64,000 bases of DNA from Sphingobium subterraneum (GTDB lineage: Bacteria; Pseudomonadota; Alphaproteobacteria; Sphingomonadales; Sphingomonadaceae), in assembly GCF_014199435.1 (NCBI RefSeq), contig NZ_JACIJP010000001.1:496001-560000 (forward strand), read 5' to 3'. The notes below the pieces were generated by a model. That model was not told the DNA's origin and searched no databases. It was given only the letters and a program-made list of their open reading frames with translations. Positions 46,816 through 55,023 of this stretch are shown here, one piece after another. A program made the translations under genes and the position numbers. Position 1 is the first letter of the stretch, and every line of letters begins with the position of its first letter.

Positions 46816-47777
46816 GGTCGGCCTTTTTGCGTTCAGAGGATAATGCGCCTATCAAAACGCCCGGAGCTCAGGCAACCGAGGCATTGCTGCGCGACGGCTA
46901 CTGCATCATCAAGGACATCATGCCGCCAGAGAATGTTGCCGAGCTAGCGGCAGATTTCGCTCCGCATTTCGAAACCACAGCGCGCTCGATCGGTCCCTTC
47001 TATGGCAGCGGCACCAAGCGCTTTCACCGCCTGCTGGCGCGGAGTCCGCGGATGGCGGAGTTTGTTTTGCATCCGCTGGTTCTTGATATCCTTGATGTAG
47101 TGCTCGGACCCAATTGCGACAGCATTCAACTCAATCTGACGCAGGCCATCGAAATCCTTCCCGGCAGCGAAGCCCAGCCACCGCACCGCGATCAGGATAT
47201 GTGGACGATCAAGGCGCCAGATGTCGAATATCTCGTCAATGTGATGTGGCCCTTCGCCCCCTATACCGGCGATAACGGCGCCACCATCCTCTGGCCCGGC
47301 AGCCATCGGCGGCAGGACGAAATATTGATCGACCCCGCCGAAGCGATCATCGCAGAGATGGAACCCGGCGCCGCCCTGCTTTTTCTGGGGTCGACGCTGC
47401 ATTGCGGCGGGGCCAATATTTCCAGCGCATCGCGGCGCGGCATGATTATCAGCTATGCTCTGGGATGGCTGAAGCCCTATGAACTGCCGTGGCTCGCTTA
47501 CCCGCCTGCGCTCGCACGGACCTTCCCGCCCGAACTTGCGGCGCTGGCCGGATACCGCGCGCATCGCCCCAATCTCGGCACGTTCGAAGGGAGATGCCCC
47601 TCTTCCTTGCTCGGTGATGAGCCAAATCTCCAGTCCGGAGCTATCGATACGCTGCGCCCTGAACAGGAGGCACTGATCGCCGCCTATCGCAACGGCGATA
47701 TTGCGCCAGGGCCGCAAGGATCGATTCCGTCAGTACCGGGCATCGCCGACCACTCGCTCTATCGCAACGACGGATGA
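46812..47777 (+). CDS. Phytanoyl-CoA dioxygenase family protein, luxI-linked
   Basis: 321-aa Fe(II)/2-oxoglutarate oxygenase-like protein (PhyH). HxD Fe ligands in PPHRDQDMW near residue 120, ATILWPGSHRRQDE, and the distal His in FLGSTLHCGGANIS near 198. Overlap with luxI by 4 nt means quorum-controlled co-expression. A phyH-like gene after luxI is a recurring arrangement in Sphingomonadaceae. It could modify the signal, a lipid or a secondary metabolite; the substrate is unknown. It is only distantly similar to the PhyH-like protein at 23206. Confidence 0.88.
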   Translation: MRSAFLRSEDNAPIKTPGAQATEALLRDGYCIIKDIMPPENVAELAADFAPHFETTARSIGPFYGSGTKRFHRLLARSPRMAEFVLHPLVLDILDVVLGPNCDSIQLNLTQAIEILPGSEAQPPHRDQDMWTIKAPDVEYLVNVMWPFAPYTGDNGATILWPGSHRRQDEILIDPAEAIIAEMEPGAALLFLGSTLHCGGANISSASRRGMIISYALGWLKPYELPWLAYPPALARTFPPELAALAGYRAHRPNLGTFEGRCPSSLLGDEPNLQSGAIDTLRPEQEALIAAYRNGDIAPGPQGSIPSVPGIADHSLYRNDG

Positions 47778-47783
47778 CGTTCA

Positions 47784-48164
47784 ATGAGCGATCCCAGCGA
47801 CAGAGAACACAGGGCCAGTATCTGCGACACGCTGATATTCGAACGCACACTTGTCGGATCTCTGTTCGGTTTAGACATTTGCGCGTGCCCGGTCTGGGAC
47901 ATGCTGCTCGATCTCTATCGGGCTCGTCAGCAGGACAAGCCGCTCTACTGCTGGCCCGTGACAGTAGCCGCACAGGTTCCTACCTCTACCGCGTACAGAA
48001 AGCTCGAAATGATGGAACGCCGCGACCTCGTCACGTCATTACCGCCGCAAAAGGATCGTAGGCAGAATCGAATCGAGCTGACCAGCTTCTCCATGAACCA
48101 GATGGACAGATTAATGGATCAGATGTGGCAGCGATGCTCGAAAGTGCCCCCATCCATACTATAG
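47784..48164 (+). CDS. MarR-like winged-helix protein
   Basis: 126 aa, 6 bp after the phyH-like gene. Winged helix-turn-helix core: PVWDMLLDLYRA, VTVAAQVPTSTAYRKLEMMERR (recognition helix) and LPPQKDRRQNRIELT (wing). This layout is familiar from small sphingomonad MarR-type proteins. It probably belongs to the quorum operon as an additional regulator. Confidence 0.8.
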   Translation: MSDPSDREHRASICDTLIFERTLVGSLFGLDICACPVWDMLLDLYRARQQDKPLYCWPVTVAAQVPTSTAYRKLEMMERRDLVTSLPPQKDRRQNRIELTSFSMNQMDRLMDQMWQRCSKVPPSIL

Positions 48165-48279
48165 AGACCTGAGAATTTACATCACTTGATCGCGGATTGA
48201 TGATCTTGTCATGCCCGGCGCATCAAAGATTGCGACTGGCTGGCAGCTGGCAGGGCAATATGATAAACTTGCTTTCGCC

Positions 48280-48450
48280 ATGTCAAAACCAAGGTCAGCC
48301 AGAGAGCGTGCCGCACGAGCACTATGCCGCAAGGATGGCCATCCGGAGAATATACCCTTCGAGGGCAGGCCCATGTGGCAAAGTTATCTGGACGTGGTAG
48401 ATACCGTGATTGCGGTGTTGGATGAGGATAGAGGTTCGCCTGCAACATAA
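48280..48450 (+). CDS. Small hypothetical protein (56 aa)
   Basis: From the ATG at 48280: a basic N-terminus SKPRSARERAARALCRKDG, then ENIPFEGRPMWQSYLDVVD and a helix. I recognise this as a style of small sphingomonad protein (basic start followed by a P-F-E-G-R-P-M-W motif) but know no function. A longer in-frame start at 48211 is possible. Confidence 0.6.
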   Translation: MSKPRSARERAARALCRKDGHPENIPFEGRPMWQSYLDVVDTVIAVLDEDRGSPAT

Positions 48451-48464
48451 TTGTCAGGATAAAA

Positions 48465-48977
48465 TCATCCCGGCTTGATCCGAAGCGGCAGTCCGGCAGT
48501 GACCAGCACCACCTCAGCAATCTCACCGGCAAGTTTCTGGTTCAGTCGGCCTGCCGCATCGCGAAACGTCCGTGCGAGCGCGTTGTCGGGCACGATTCCT
48601 AGCCCAACCTCGTTGGAGACGAGCGCGATGGGAACACCGCAAGTGGCAACCGTCTGGCACAGAATGTCGCCTGCCACTTCGATATCAGCCCCGGCGAGGA
48701 TCAGATTAGACAACCACAATGTGAGGCAATCGACCAATATAGCATCCGCTTCTTGCGCGGCAGAGGAGATGGCATCAGCCAGATCGAAGGGCGCTTCAAT
48801 CGTGTGCCAGAGGGCGTTACGATCGGCGCGATGGCGCGCGATACGGTCGGCCATTTCTTCATCGAGCGCCTGGGCGGTGGCGACATAGGCGAGTTTGCCA
48901 GGGATTTCCTCTGATCTAGCCTGTGCGTACCGGCTTTTGCCCGACCGGGCCCCACCAAGAACGAGAAGCGATTTCAT
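48465..48977 (-). CDS. cobU: Adenosylcobinamide kinase / adenosylcobinamide-phosphate guanylyltransferase
   Basis: Also called cobP in alphaproteobacteria. Phosphorylates adenosylcobinamide and transfers GMP from GTP to give AdoCbi-GDP. 170 aa: Walker A GGARSGKSRYAQ, AYVATAQALDEEM, RIARHRADR with the guanylated His region, VDCLTLWLSN and SNEVGLGIVP. Last gene of the minus-strand B12 operon; 4-nt overlap with cobQ. Confidence 0.95.
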   Translation of the reverse strand: MKSLLVLGGARSGKSRYAQARSEEIPGKLAYVATAQALDEEMADRIARHRADRNALWHTIEAPFDLADAISSAAQEADAILVDCLTLWLSNLILAGADIEVAGDILCQTVATCGVPIALVSNEVGLGIVPDNALARTFRDAAGRLNQKLAGEIAEVVLVTAGLPLRIKPG

Positions 48978-50434
48978 GGCCTTCCTCCACGCGCAAGTGC
49001 GATCAGCCCGTCGATATCGAGATGCCGTTCAAGCGCCTCGGCGATGTCATCGAGTGCCGCGTCAACCGAAGCTACGTGATCATGCCCCTGGCTCTGTGCG
49101 CCCATTTTCTCCAGTAGGGCGCGCCGCAGGTCCGTAGATGCAAACAGGCCGTGGCAATAAGTGCCCATAATTGAGCCATCCGCACTAACCGCACCGTCGC
49201 AGCGCCCATCCGCAAAATGCGCAAACGGATTCTGCGTTGCCGGGCCATATGTGCGGCCCATGTGCATCTCATAGCCCCCGAACTGCTCGTCCAAGGCTTG
49301 TCCCTCCACCTGCCGCAAGGCCTTATCGCCGCTGAGTTCGGTTTCAATGTCCAGCAGGCCGAGGCCTGCACTCTCACCGGGCGGGCCTTCGATGCCCAAC
49401 GGATCGGCGATCCGCTTGCCCAGCATCTGATAGCCGCCGCAAATGCCCAATATTGCTCCACCGCGCCGATGATGCGCGAGGATGTCGATGTCCCAGCCTT
49501 GCGCGCGGATCGCGGCCATATCGGCCAGCGTCGCCTTGGAACCGGGCAGAATGATCAGCGCCGCTTCGGCCGGAATGGGTGTACCGGGCGGGATCATGAC
49601 CAACTCGACATCGGGTTCGAGTTTGAGCGGGTCGAGATCATCAAAATTGGCGATGCGCGGCAGGATCGGGCAGGCAATCAGCGTGCGGCCTGCCGGGATA
49701 TGACGTCCCTTTTCCAGCACCACCGCATCCTCGCTGGGAAGGCGTGCCGCCGCCGAAAGCCATGGCACGAGGCCATAGCCGCGCCAGAGCGACCGCTCTT
49801 CAATCGCGGCATAGCCATCCTTGAACAACGCCGGATCGCCGCGAAACTTGTTGATGATAAAGCCGCGTATCATGTCGGCGTCCTCAGGATCGAGGACAGC
49901 GCGTGTCCCCACCACCGCCGCGATCACGCCGCCCCGGTCGATATCGCCGACCAGTACTACCGGCACATCCGCGGCGCGCGCAAAGCCCATATTGGCGATG
50001 TCGCCACCGCGCAGATTAATCTCGGCAGGCGATCCTGCCCCCTCCACCACCACGATGTCGCACCGTGCCCGGAGGCGCTGATAGCTCTCCAACACTTCAG
50101 GCAGCAGGCTACGACGCCCCTCGCGGAAATTGCCTGATCCCAGCGTGCCGCGCACCTTGCCCTGCACGATGAGTTGCGACGTATGGTCGGCCTGCGGCTT
50201 CAACAGCACCGGGTTCATATCCGTATGCAGTTCGGCTCGCGCGGCGAGTGCCTGCAGCGCCTGCGCCCGGCCGATCTCGCCGCCATCGGTCGTGACGGCG
50301 GCGTTGTTCGACATGTTCTGCGGCTTGAACGGCAGGACCGTGATTCCGCGATTGGCAAGCGCGCGGCACAACCCGGCAACCAGCACCGATTTGCCCACGT
50401 CCGACCCCGTTCCCTGTAGCATCAACGCAGCCAT
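48974..50434 (-). CDS. cobQ: Cobyric acid synthase
   Basis: Amidates four carboxylates of adenosylcobyrinic acid a,c-diamide using glutamine and ATP. 486 aa from the ATG at 50434 (GGGGGT upstream). N-terminal dethiobiotin-synthetase-like domain MLQGTGSDVGKSVLVAGL and FKPQNMSNNA; the C-terminal class I glutamine amidotransferase domain has the nucleophile in ILGICGGYQMLGK near residue 330 and the His in MGTYCHGLF. Overlaps cbiB by 13 nt. Confidence 0.96.
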   Translation of the reverse strand: MAALMLQGTGSDVGKSVLVAGLCRALANRGITVLPFKPQNMSNNAAVTTDGGEIGRAQALQALAARAELHTDMNPVLLKPQADHTSQLIVQGKVRGTLGSGNFREGRRSLLPEVLESYQRLRARCDIVVVEGAGSPAEINLRGGDIANMGFARAADVPVVLVGDIDRGGVIAAVVGTRAVLDPEDADMIRGFIINKFRGDPALFKDGYAAIEERSLWRGYGLVPWLSAAARLPSEDAVVLEKGRHIPAGRTLIACPILPRIANFDDLDPLKLEPDVELVMIPPGTPIPAEAALIILPGSKATLADMAAIRAQGWDIDILAHHRRGGAILGICGGYQMLGKRIADPLGIEGPPGESAGLGLLDIETELSGDKALRQVEGQALDEQFGGYEMHMGRTYGPATQNPFAHFADGRCDGAVSADGSIMGTYCHGLFASTDLRRALLEKMGAQSQGHDHVASVDAALDDIAEALERHLDIDGLIALARGGRP

Positions 50435-51357
50435 GTTACCCCCGATACAACGATCCACAGCAACGCGCAGGCACGAATATATATCTTCAGTGCCCGCTCC
50501 AACGCAGCACTGTCTGCCGAAGGACCGTCACCGATCCAAGGCTTGTCAGCCAGAGTGCCGTCATAGCTGACCGGCCCGCCGAGGCGCACGCCCAGCGCCC
50601 CCGCCATGGCCGCTTCAGGCCAGCCTGCATTGGGCGAGGCGTGCCTGTCATGATCGCGCCAGAGAATATGCCAGCCCCGTCTACCCGCGATGCACAGCAG
50701 GATTGCCGAAAGGCGCGCCGGGAGCAGATTGGCGAGATCGTCCGTGCGAGCCGCCGCCCAACCAAAATGGCGATAGGGCGACTCGATATGGCCGATCATG
50801 CTGTCCGCTGTGTTGATCGCCTTGTAGACCCAGACACCCGGCAACCCCAGCAGGAGTAACCAGAACAGCGGCGCGGCGACACCGTCGCAGAAGCTTTCGG
50901 CAAGGCTTTCCACCGCAGCACGCGCCACACCGTCCAGGTCCAGCGTATCGGTATCGCGCCCGACAATCATCGCGGCAGCCTTTCGTGCAGCAACGATGTC
51001 ATCCGCACGCAGGGCATGAAACACGCGGACGACATGCTCATACAGACTGCGCTGGGCAAGTGCGGGCCACGCCGCAAGCGCAAGCAGCGGCCAGCTCCAT
51101 GTGCCCATGATCGCGACAATAGCATGCTGGATCAACCAGCCTGCGCCACCACCGACACCCAGCAGAAGCACGAGGGTCAGCACACCCATGAACCGCTGCC
51201 TCGCATCGCTGTAATGCTGATCATTCCAGCGCCGCTCGCATGCTTTAATGATCCAGGCGAATAGACTGACAGGGTGACCGATCCGCACATATAGCCATGT
51301 CGGCCACCCAACCGCCGCATCCAGGGCAAGAGCGGCAAGCGCGACCGGCTCACCCAT
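50422..51357 (-). CDS. cbiB: Adenosylcobinamide-phosphate synthase
   Basis: Called cobD in the Pseudomonas denitrificans scheme. Integral membrane enzyme joining aminopropanol phosphate to adenosylcobyric acid. 311 aa from the ATG at 51357 (MGEPVALAALALDAAVGWP); a TTG at 51372 is less likely. Typical LESLAESFCDGVAAPLFWLLLLG, VYKAINTADSMIGH and HASPNAGWPEAAMAGALGVRLGG segments, with about four TM helices. Confidence 0.93.
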   Translation of the reverse strand: MGEPVALAALALDAAVGWPTWLYVRIGHPVSLFAWIIKACERRWNDQHYSDARQRFMGVLTLVLLLGVGGGAGWLIQHAIVAIMGTWSWPLLALAAWPALAQRSLYEHVVRVFHALRADDIVAARKAAAMIVGRDTDTLDLDGVARAAVESLAESFCDGVAAPLFWLLLLGLPGVWVYKAINTADSMIGHIESPYRHFGWAAARTDDLANLLPARLSAILLCIAGRRGWHILWRDHDRHASPNAGWPEAAMAGALGVRLGGPVSYDGTLADKPWIGDGPSADSAALERALKIYIRACALLWIVVSGVTWLR

Positions 51358-52336
51358 CGCAAAGCGCTCCAATCAGGCGGACGACATCAGCCTCGCGTGC
51401 TGGAACGCCCAGCCGCAACCAGCGCGGGTTATAATCGAACGGGCGCGTCAAAATGCCCTTCTGCGCAAGATTCACGAACATGGCGTCGGCATTCTCGCAT
51501 TCAATCAGGCGAAAATGCGGACAGCCCCCCATAGGCTGAAGGCCGGATTCTCGTAACAGCGCATCGAGACGCCCGGCACGTCGCGGCAACGCCTCGCGCG
51601 TTTCGACGATCCAGCCTTTGTCATTATAAGCCGCTATCCCGATGGCCAGCGCTGCGGCCGATAGGGGCCACTCTCCCAGAAGGCCACGCAAGGCTTCAAT
51701 GATGGCAGGGGGCGCAAGGACAAAACCCAGACGGACCCCCGCGAGGCCGAAGAATTTGCCGAACGAACGCAGCACGATAAGGTGTCTTGCTGCGTTCACA
51801 TGCTGTGCGATGCTGTTCGCGGGCGTCGCATCGGCAAAGGCTTCGTCTACCACAAGCCAGCCTTGTTTGCCGACGAGCATCGCATGCCACTCCATCAATT
51901 GTTCCGGCGCGATGATCCGGCCATCAGGATTGTTGGGATTGGCGAGCAGCAGGGCCAAAGGTTCATCTGGGGGCACGTCAAATGTCGCAAGCGCTCTGCC
52001 GCCGGCAAACGCAGAACTGTGGGTGCGATAGCAGGGCGAGAGATACGCGCCTGGAATATCTAGCAGTTTTCCCAAAAGACGCAGTGCAAGCTCGCTCCCC
52101 GGTACAGCGCAGCACAGTTCTGGCACAACACCGAAATGAGCGGCAGCGGTGGCTTCCAGTTCCGCGAGGTGCGCCGGGTCTGGTAAGGATTGCCAGTCGG
52201 GCGAGAGGCCATCCACACCCGGCCATGCAACGGGATTGATCCCGGTGGACAGGTCCAGCCAAGGCCGGCCACCTTCCCCGAACATCGCGCGAGCCTGCGC
52301 CAGACCGCCGCCATGCCGGGTGAAGATAGAGGTCAT
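51350..52336 (-). CDS. cobD: Threonine-phosphate decarboxylase
   Basis: Called cobC in the Pseudomonas denitrificans scheme. PLP enzyme producing (R)-1-amino-2-propanol O-2-phosphate for the nucleotide loop. 328 aa from the ATG at 52336: LDLSTGINPVAWP, LANPNNPDGRII, VVDEAFAD and the PLP lysine in LRSFGKFFGLAGVRLGF near residue 193. ATGA overlap with cobS and 8-nt overlap with cbiB. Confidence 0.93.
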   Translation of the reverse strand: MTSIFTRHGGGLAQARAMFGEGGRPWLDLSTGINPVAWPGVDGLSPDWQSLPDPAHLAELEATAAAHFGVVPELCCAVPGSELALRLLGKLLDIPGAYLSPCYRTHSSAFAGGRALATFDVPPDEPLALLLANPNNPDGRIIAPEQLMEWHAMLVGKQGWLVVDEAFADATPANSIAQHVNAARHLIVLRSFGKFFGLAGVRLGFVLAPPAIIEALRGLLGEWPLSAAALAIGIAAYNDKGWIVETREALPRRAGRLDALLRESGLQPMGGCPHFRLIECENADAMFVNLAQKGILTRPFDYNPRWLRLGVPAREADVVRLIGALCDG

Positions 52337-53043
52337 ACAGAAATCGCCAATGCGCACAGCAACGCGGTTTCGATCAGTTCGATCCCCGCCCCGTGGCCAT
52401 CACCGGAAATGCCGCCAAGGCGGGTGCGCAGCCACCAGCCCCACAGCAGAATTGCCCCTATTCCTGCGCTAAGAGCGGGCGCAAAGGACACTATCGGGGC
52501 CAGCAATCCAGCCCAAAGTGCGATCTGCCACCATTTTGTGCCATGGCGAAAGCGGCTACCCAGCCCTTCATGCAGCGGCGGCAAGGTGAGCGTCCAGACC
52601 AGCGGGCCGATCCGCGCCACGGCCGGAACCAGCACCAGGACCCACAACGAAGTACGGTCCAGCACCGCATGCAGGAGCACCAGCTTGGCGAGCAATTGAA
52701 CCGTAATCGCTACAACCCCGAAACTACCGATATGCGGATCGGCGAGCACTGCGGAAAGCGTGTCGCGGTCTTTATGGGCCGCGCCTGACGCATCGGCAAT
52801 GTCACCCAGCCCATCGAGGTGGAGCGCGCCCGTGATCGCGACCCAGGCAACAAGGGCGCACAAGGCGCCTACCCAGATATCACTATGCCCGCCTACCCAT
52901 GCGGCCCCAGCCACGACCACGCCCACCACGAGGCCCGCCGCCGGAAGCCAGCGCATGATCCCGGCAAAATCCTCATCGCTGGCATCCACGACTGGCAGTG
53001 GCAGCCGCGTCATGAATTGCAGGGCAAGCGCCAGCCGCTTCAT
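52333..53043 (-). CDS. cobS: Adenosylcobinamide-GDP ribazoletransferase (cobalamin synthase)
   Basis: 236-aa membrane enzyme joining AdoCbi-GDP with alpha-ribazole(-phosphate). LALQFMTRLPLP at the start, ITGALHLDGLGDIADASGA with the metal-binding DGxxD, and SGDGHGAGIE near the end; about five TM helices. Overlaps both neighbours by 4 nt. Confidence 0.94.
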   Translation of the reverse strand: MKRLALALQFMTRLPLPVVDASDEDFAGIMRWLPAAGLVVGVVVAGAAWVGGHSDIWVGALCALVAWVAITGALHLDGLGDIADASGAAHKDRDTLSAVLADPHIGSFGVVAITVQLLAKLVLLHAVLDRTSLWVLVLVPAVARIGPLVWTLTLPPLHEGLGSRFRHGTKWWQIALWAGLLAPIVSFAPALSAGIGAILLWGWWLRTRLGGISGDGHGAGIELIETALLCALAISV

Positions 53044-53606
53044 ATGATCAGCCCAGTCAGTTGCGCGCGGCGCGGTTCCCCTGGCCAGACACGCACGCTG
53101 ACCAACGCTGTGTAAGGCACGTCAAACGCCCAGCTCTGACGATAATCCAGGCCAAGCAAGCAGCACAGCGCCGCGCGGATCGCGCCGCCATGCGTGACTA
53201 TCAGCGCGGAGACCGAAACCTCCGCCAGGGCCGCTTCGACGCGCTCTACCAGAGAAGACCAGCACTCGCCCCCCGGTGGCGGATGGTCTTGCGGATCTTC
53301 CCAGAAGGCAGCAAGTTGGGCAGCGTCCAAGTCCGCCGGATCAGCGCCGTCCCAATCGCCGAAGTCCAGCTCGCGCCAACGTGGATCACTACGCACCGGC
53401 AGATCTTGCCACGCGGCGATCATCTCGGCAGGGCGGCGGGCGCGCTGAAGATCGGAGCAGAGGATAGTTTCCACCGCAAGGCTGCAGCCGCGCTCGAAAC
53501 AAACGGTGCAGCCCGCATCGCTGGACGGCATATCTTTATGACCGAGCATCAATCCTGTTTGGACTGGTGCGCCATGGCGCATCAAATGGAGCGTGAAGCC
53601 GTTCAC
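53040..53606 (-). CDS. Histidine phosphatase family protein, probable alpha-ribazole-5'-phosphate phosphatase
   Basis: 188 aa from a GTG overlapping the cobT stop. Catalytic LMRHGAP near residue 9, CSDLQRARRPAEMIA, RWRELDFGDWDG (Glu acid/base) and LIVTHGGAIRA with the second His. Between cobT and cobS, which is where a Salmonella CobC-type phosphatase acts; the substrate assignment rests on context. Confidence 0.87.
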   Translation of the reverse strand: MNGFTLHLMRHGAPVQTGLMLGHKDMPSSDAGCTVCFERGCSLAVETILCSDLQRARRPAEMIAAWQDLPVRSDPRWRELDFGDWDGADPADLDAAQLAAFWEDPQDHPPPGGECWSSLVERVEAALAEVSVSALIVTHGGAIRAALCCLLGLDYRQSWAFDVPYTALVSVRVWPGEPRRAQLTGLII

Positions 53607-54619
53607 AACGCCCCGGCCACGGCTGCTTCGGCAAAGGTCGCCATTTCATTATGCGCAGCGAGGGCAGAACGGACGATCTGCGCCGCTACCGCCGCGCCGC
53701 TTCCTTCGCCCAGCCGCATACCAAGGCGCAGCAGCGGCTCCAGCCCAAGACGCTCCAGCACCTGCCCATGCGCTGCTTCGGCTGAACAATGCGCCGCGAT
53801 GCAATGCTGGGTTATCGTCGGAGCGACCGCAGCCAGCGGGGCAATGGAAGCGCAGCATATAAACCCATCGAGCAGCACCGGAACACGCCGCATCCGCGCG
53901 GCAAGAATCGCGCCAGCCATCGCCGCGATTTCGCGCCCGCCGAGCCGCCGCAGCGTTTCGAACGGACTACCGCAATGCGGGCCATGCAGCTCCAGTGCTC
54001 GGTCAACGGCACCGATCTTGCGAATGATGGCCGCATCGTCGATCCCACTGCCGCGCCCGACCCACGCTGCGGCCTCTCCGCCAAAAGCCTGCGCGCAAAG
54101 CGCCGCAGCAGGCGTGGTGTTGGCAATGCCCATTTCGCCCACGAACAACAGGTCGATCCCATCGCGAACCACTTCCGCCCCGGCATTGAGCGCCGCCAGA
54201 CACTCGGCCTCGGTCATCGCGGGTGCTTGAGTTATGTCCGCCGTGGGACGGTCAAGATTAAGCGCCACAACCTCCAGATCAGCCCCACAGGCGAGGGCGA
54301 GCGCATTGATCGCCGCTCCGCCCTGCCGGAAGTTGGCGACCATCTGTGCCGTGACTTCCGAAGGGAAGGCGCTCACGCCTTGCGCGGCGACACCGTGATT
54401 ACCCGCGAAGACTGCTGCGTGGATGCGGTCTGCACGGGGCCGTTCACGGCCTTGCCAGCCCGCCATGAACAGGGCGATCTCTTCCAGCCGCCCCAATGAT
54501 CCGGCGGGCTTGGTCAGTTCGGCCTGCCTGACCGAAGCGCGCTCGATGGAAGCAAGATCAGGGGGCGGCAGGTTGGAGAGCGCAGTATCAAAAGCCGCGC
54601 GTGTGGCAAGCAGGCTCAT
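53603..54619 (-). CDS. cobT: Nicotinate-nucleotide--dimethylbenzimidazole phosphoribosyltransferase
   Basis: Activates the lower ligand (usually DMB) as alpha-ribazole-phosphate. 338 aa from the ATG at 54619: KPAGSLGRLEEIA, FAGNHGVAAQGVSAFPSEVT, FVGEMGIANTTPAAALCA, GRGSGIDD and RLGEGSGAAVAA with the catalytic Glu near residue 316. No DMB synthase (bluB) is in the window. The longer in-frame extension upstream is antisense-type sequence within the DUF1636 gene. Confidence 0.95.
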   Translation of the reverse strand: MSLLATRAAFDTALSNLPPPDLASIERASVRQAELTKPAGSLGRLEEIALFMAGWQGRERPRADRIHAAVFAGNHGVAAQGVSAFPSEVTAQMVANFRQGGAAINALALACGADLEVVALNLDRPTADITQAPAMTEAECLAALNAGAEVVRDGIDLLFVGEMGIANTTPAAALCAQAFGGEAAAWVGRGSGIDDAAIIRKIGAVDRALELHGPHCGSPFETLRRLGGREIAAMAGAILAARMRRVPVLLDGFICCASIAPLAAVAPTITQHCIAAHCSAEAAHGQVLERLGLEPLLRLGMRLGEGSGAAVAAQIVRSALAAHNEMATFAEAAVAGAL

Positions 54620-55023
54620 GACGCGACATATCCTTCCGGCGGAGTGCGCGCGATGAAACGTCCCTTCACCCCTTCCGGCCAGTCGGCATAGCGCACCACG
54701 CCCTCTTCGCTCTCCGCGTAAAGCCGGGCATAGTCGAGGATCGCCTCGGCAGACGCGGCATCGGGTACAAAATCTCCAAGCACATAACCCATGCGACCCG
54801 GCGCGCGGATATGCACAGTGCAATGCCGCTGACATGCGAACAGGCAGGGCATTTCCTGTATCGATATGCCCGCAAGATCGGGAGATCCCGCCTGCACTGC
54901 CCGCATTGCTTCGGCGAGGAGCGCGCCGCCGCGCTGACCATCAGGATTCTCACGGCGATCCGCCGATAAACGGCAGGTGTTGCACACGACGACTGACGGA
55001 CCCGCATCGACGGCGCGCAACAT
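54616..55023 (-). CDS. DUF1636 family protein
   Basis: 135 aa. Two Cys clusters: VVVCNTCRLSAD near residue 14 and MPCLFACQRHCTVHI near 60, a thioredoxin-like [2Fe-2S]-ferredoxin style arrangement. DUF1636 genes commonly sit in alphaproteobacterial cobalamin operons but have no established function; metal handling or an electron-transfer role in corrinoid reduction are guesses. TGATG overlap with btuB and ATGA overlap with cobT make it an integral operon member. Confidence 0.88.
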   Translation of the reverse strand: MLRAVDAGPSVVVCNTCRLSADRRENPDGQRGGALLAEAMRAVQAGSPDLAGISIQEMPCLFACQRHCTVHIRAPGRMGYVLGDFVPDAASAEAILDYARLYAESEEGVVRYADWPEGVKGRFIARTPPEGYVAS

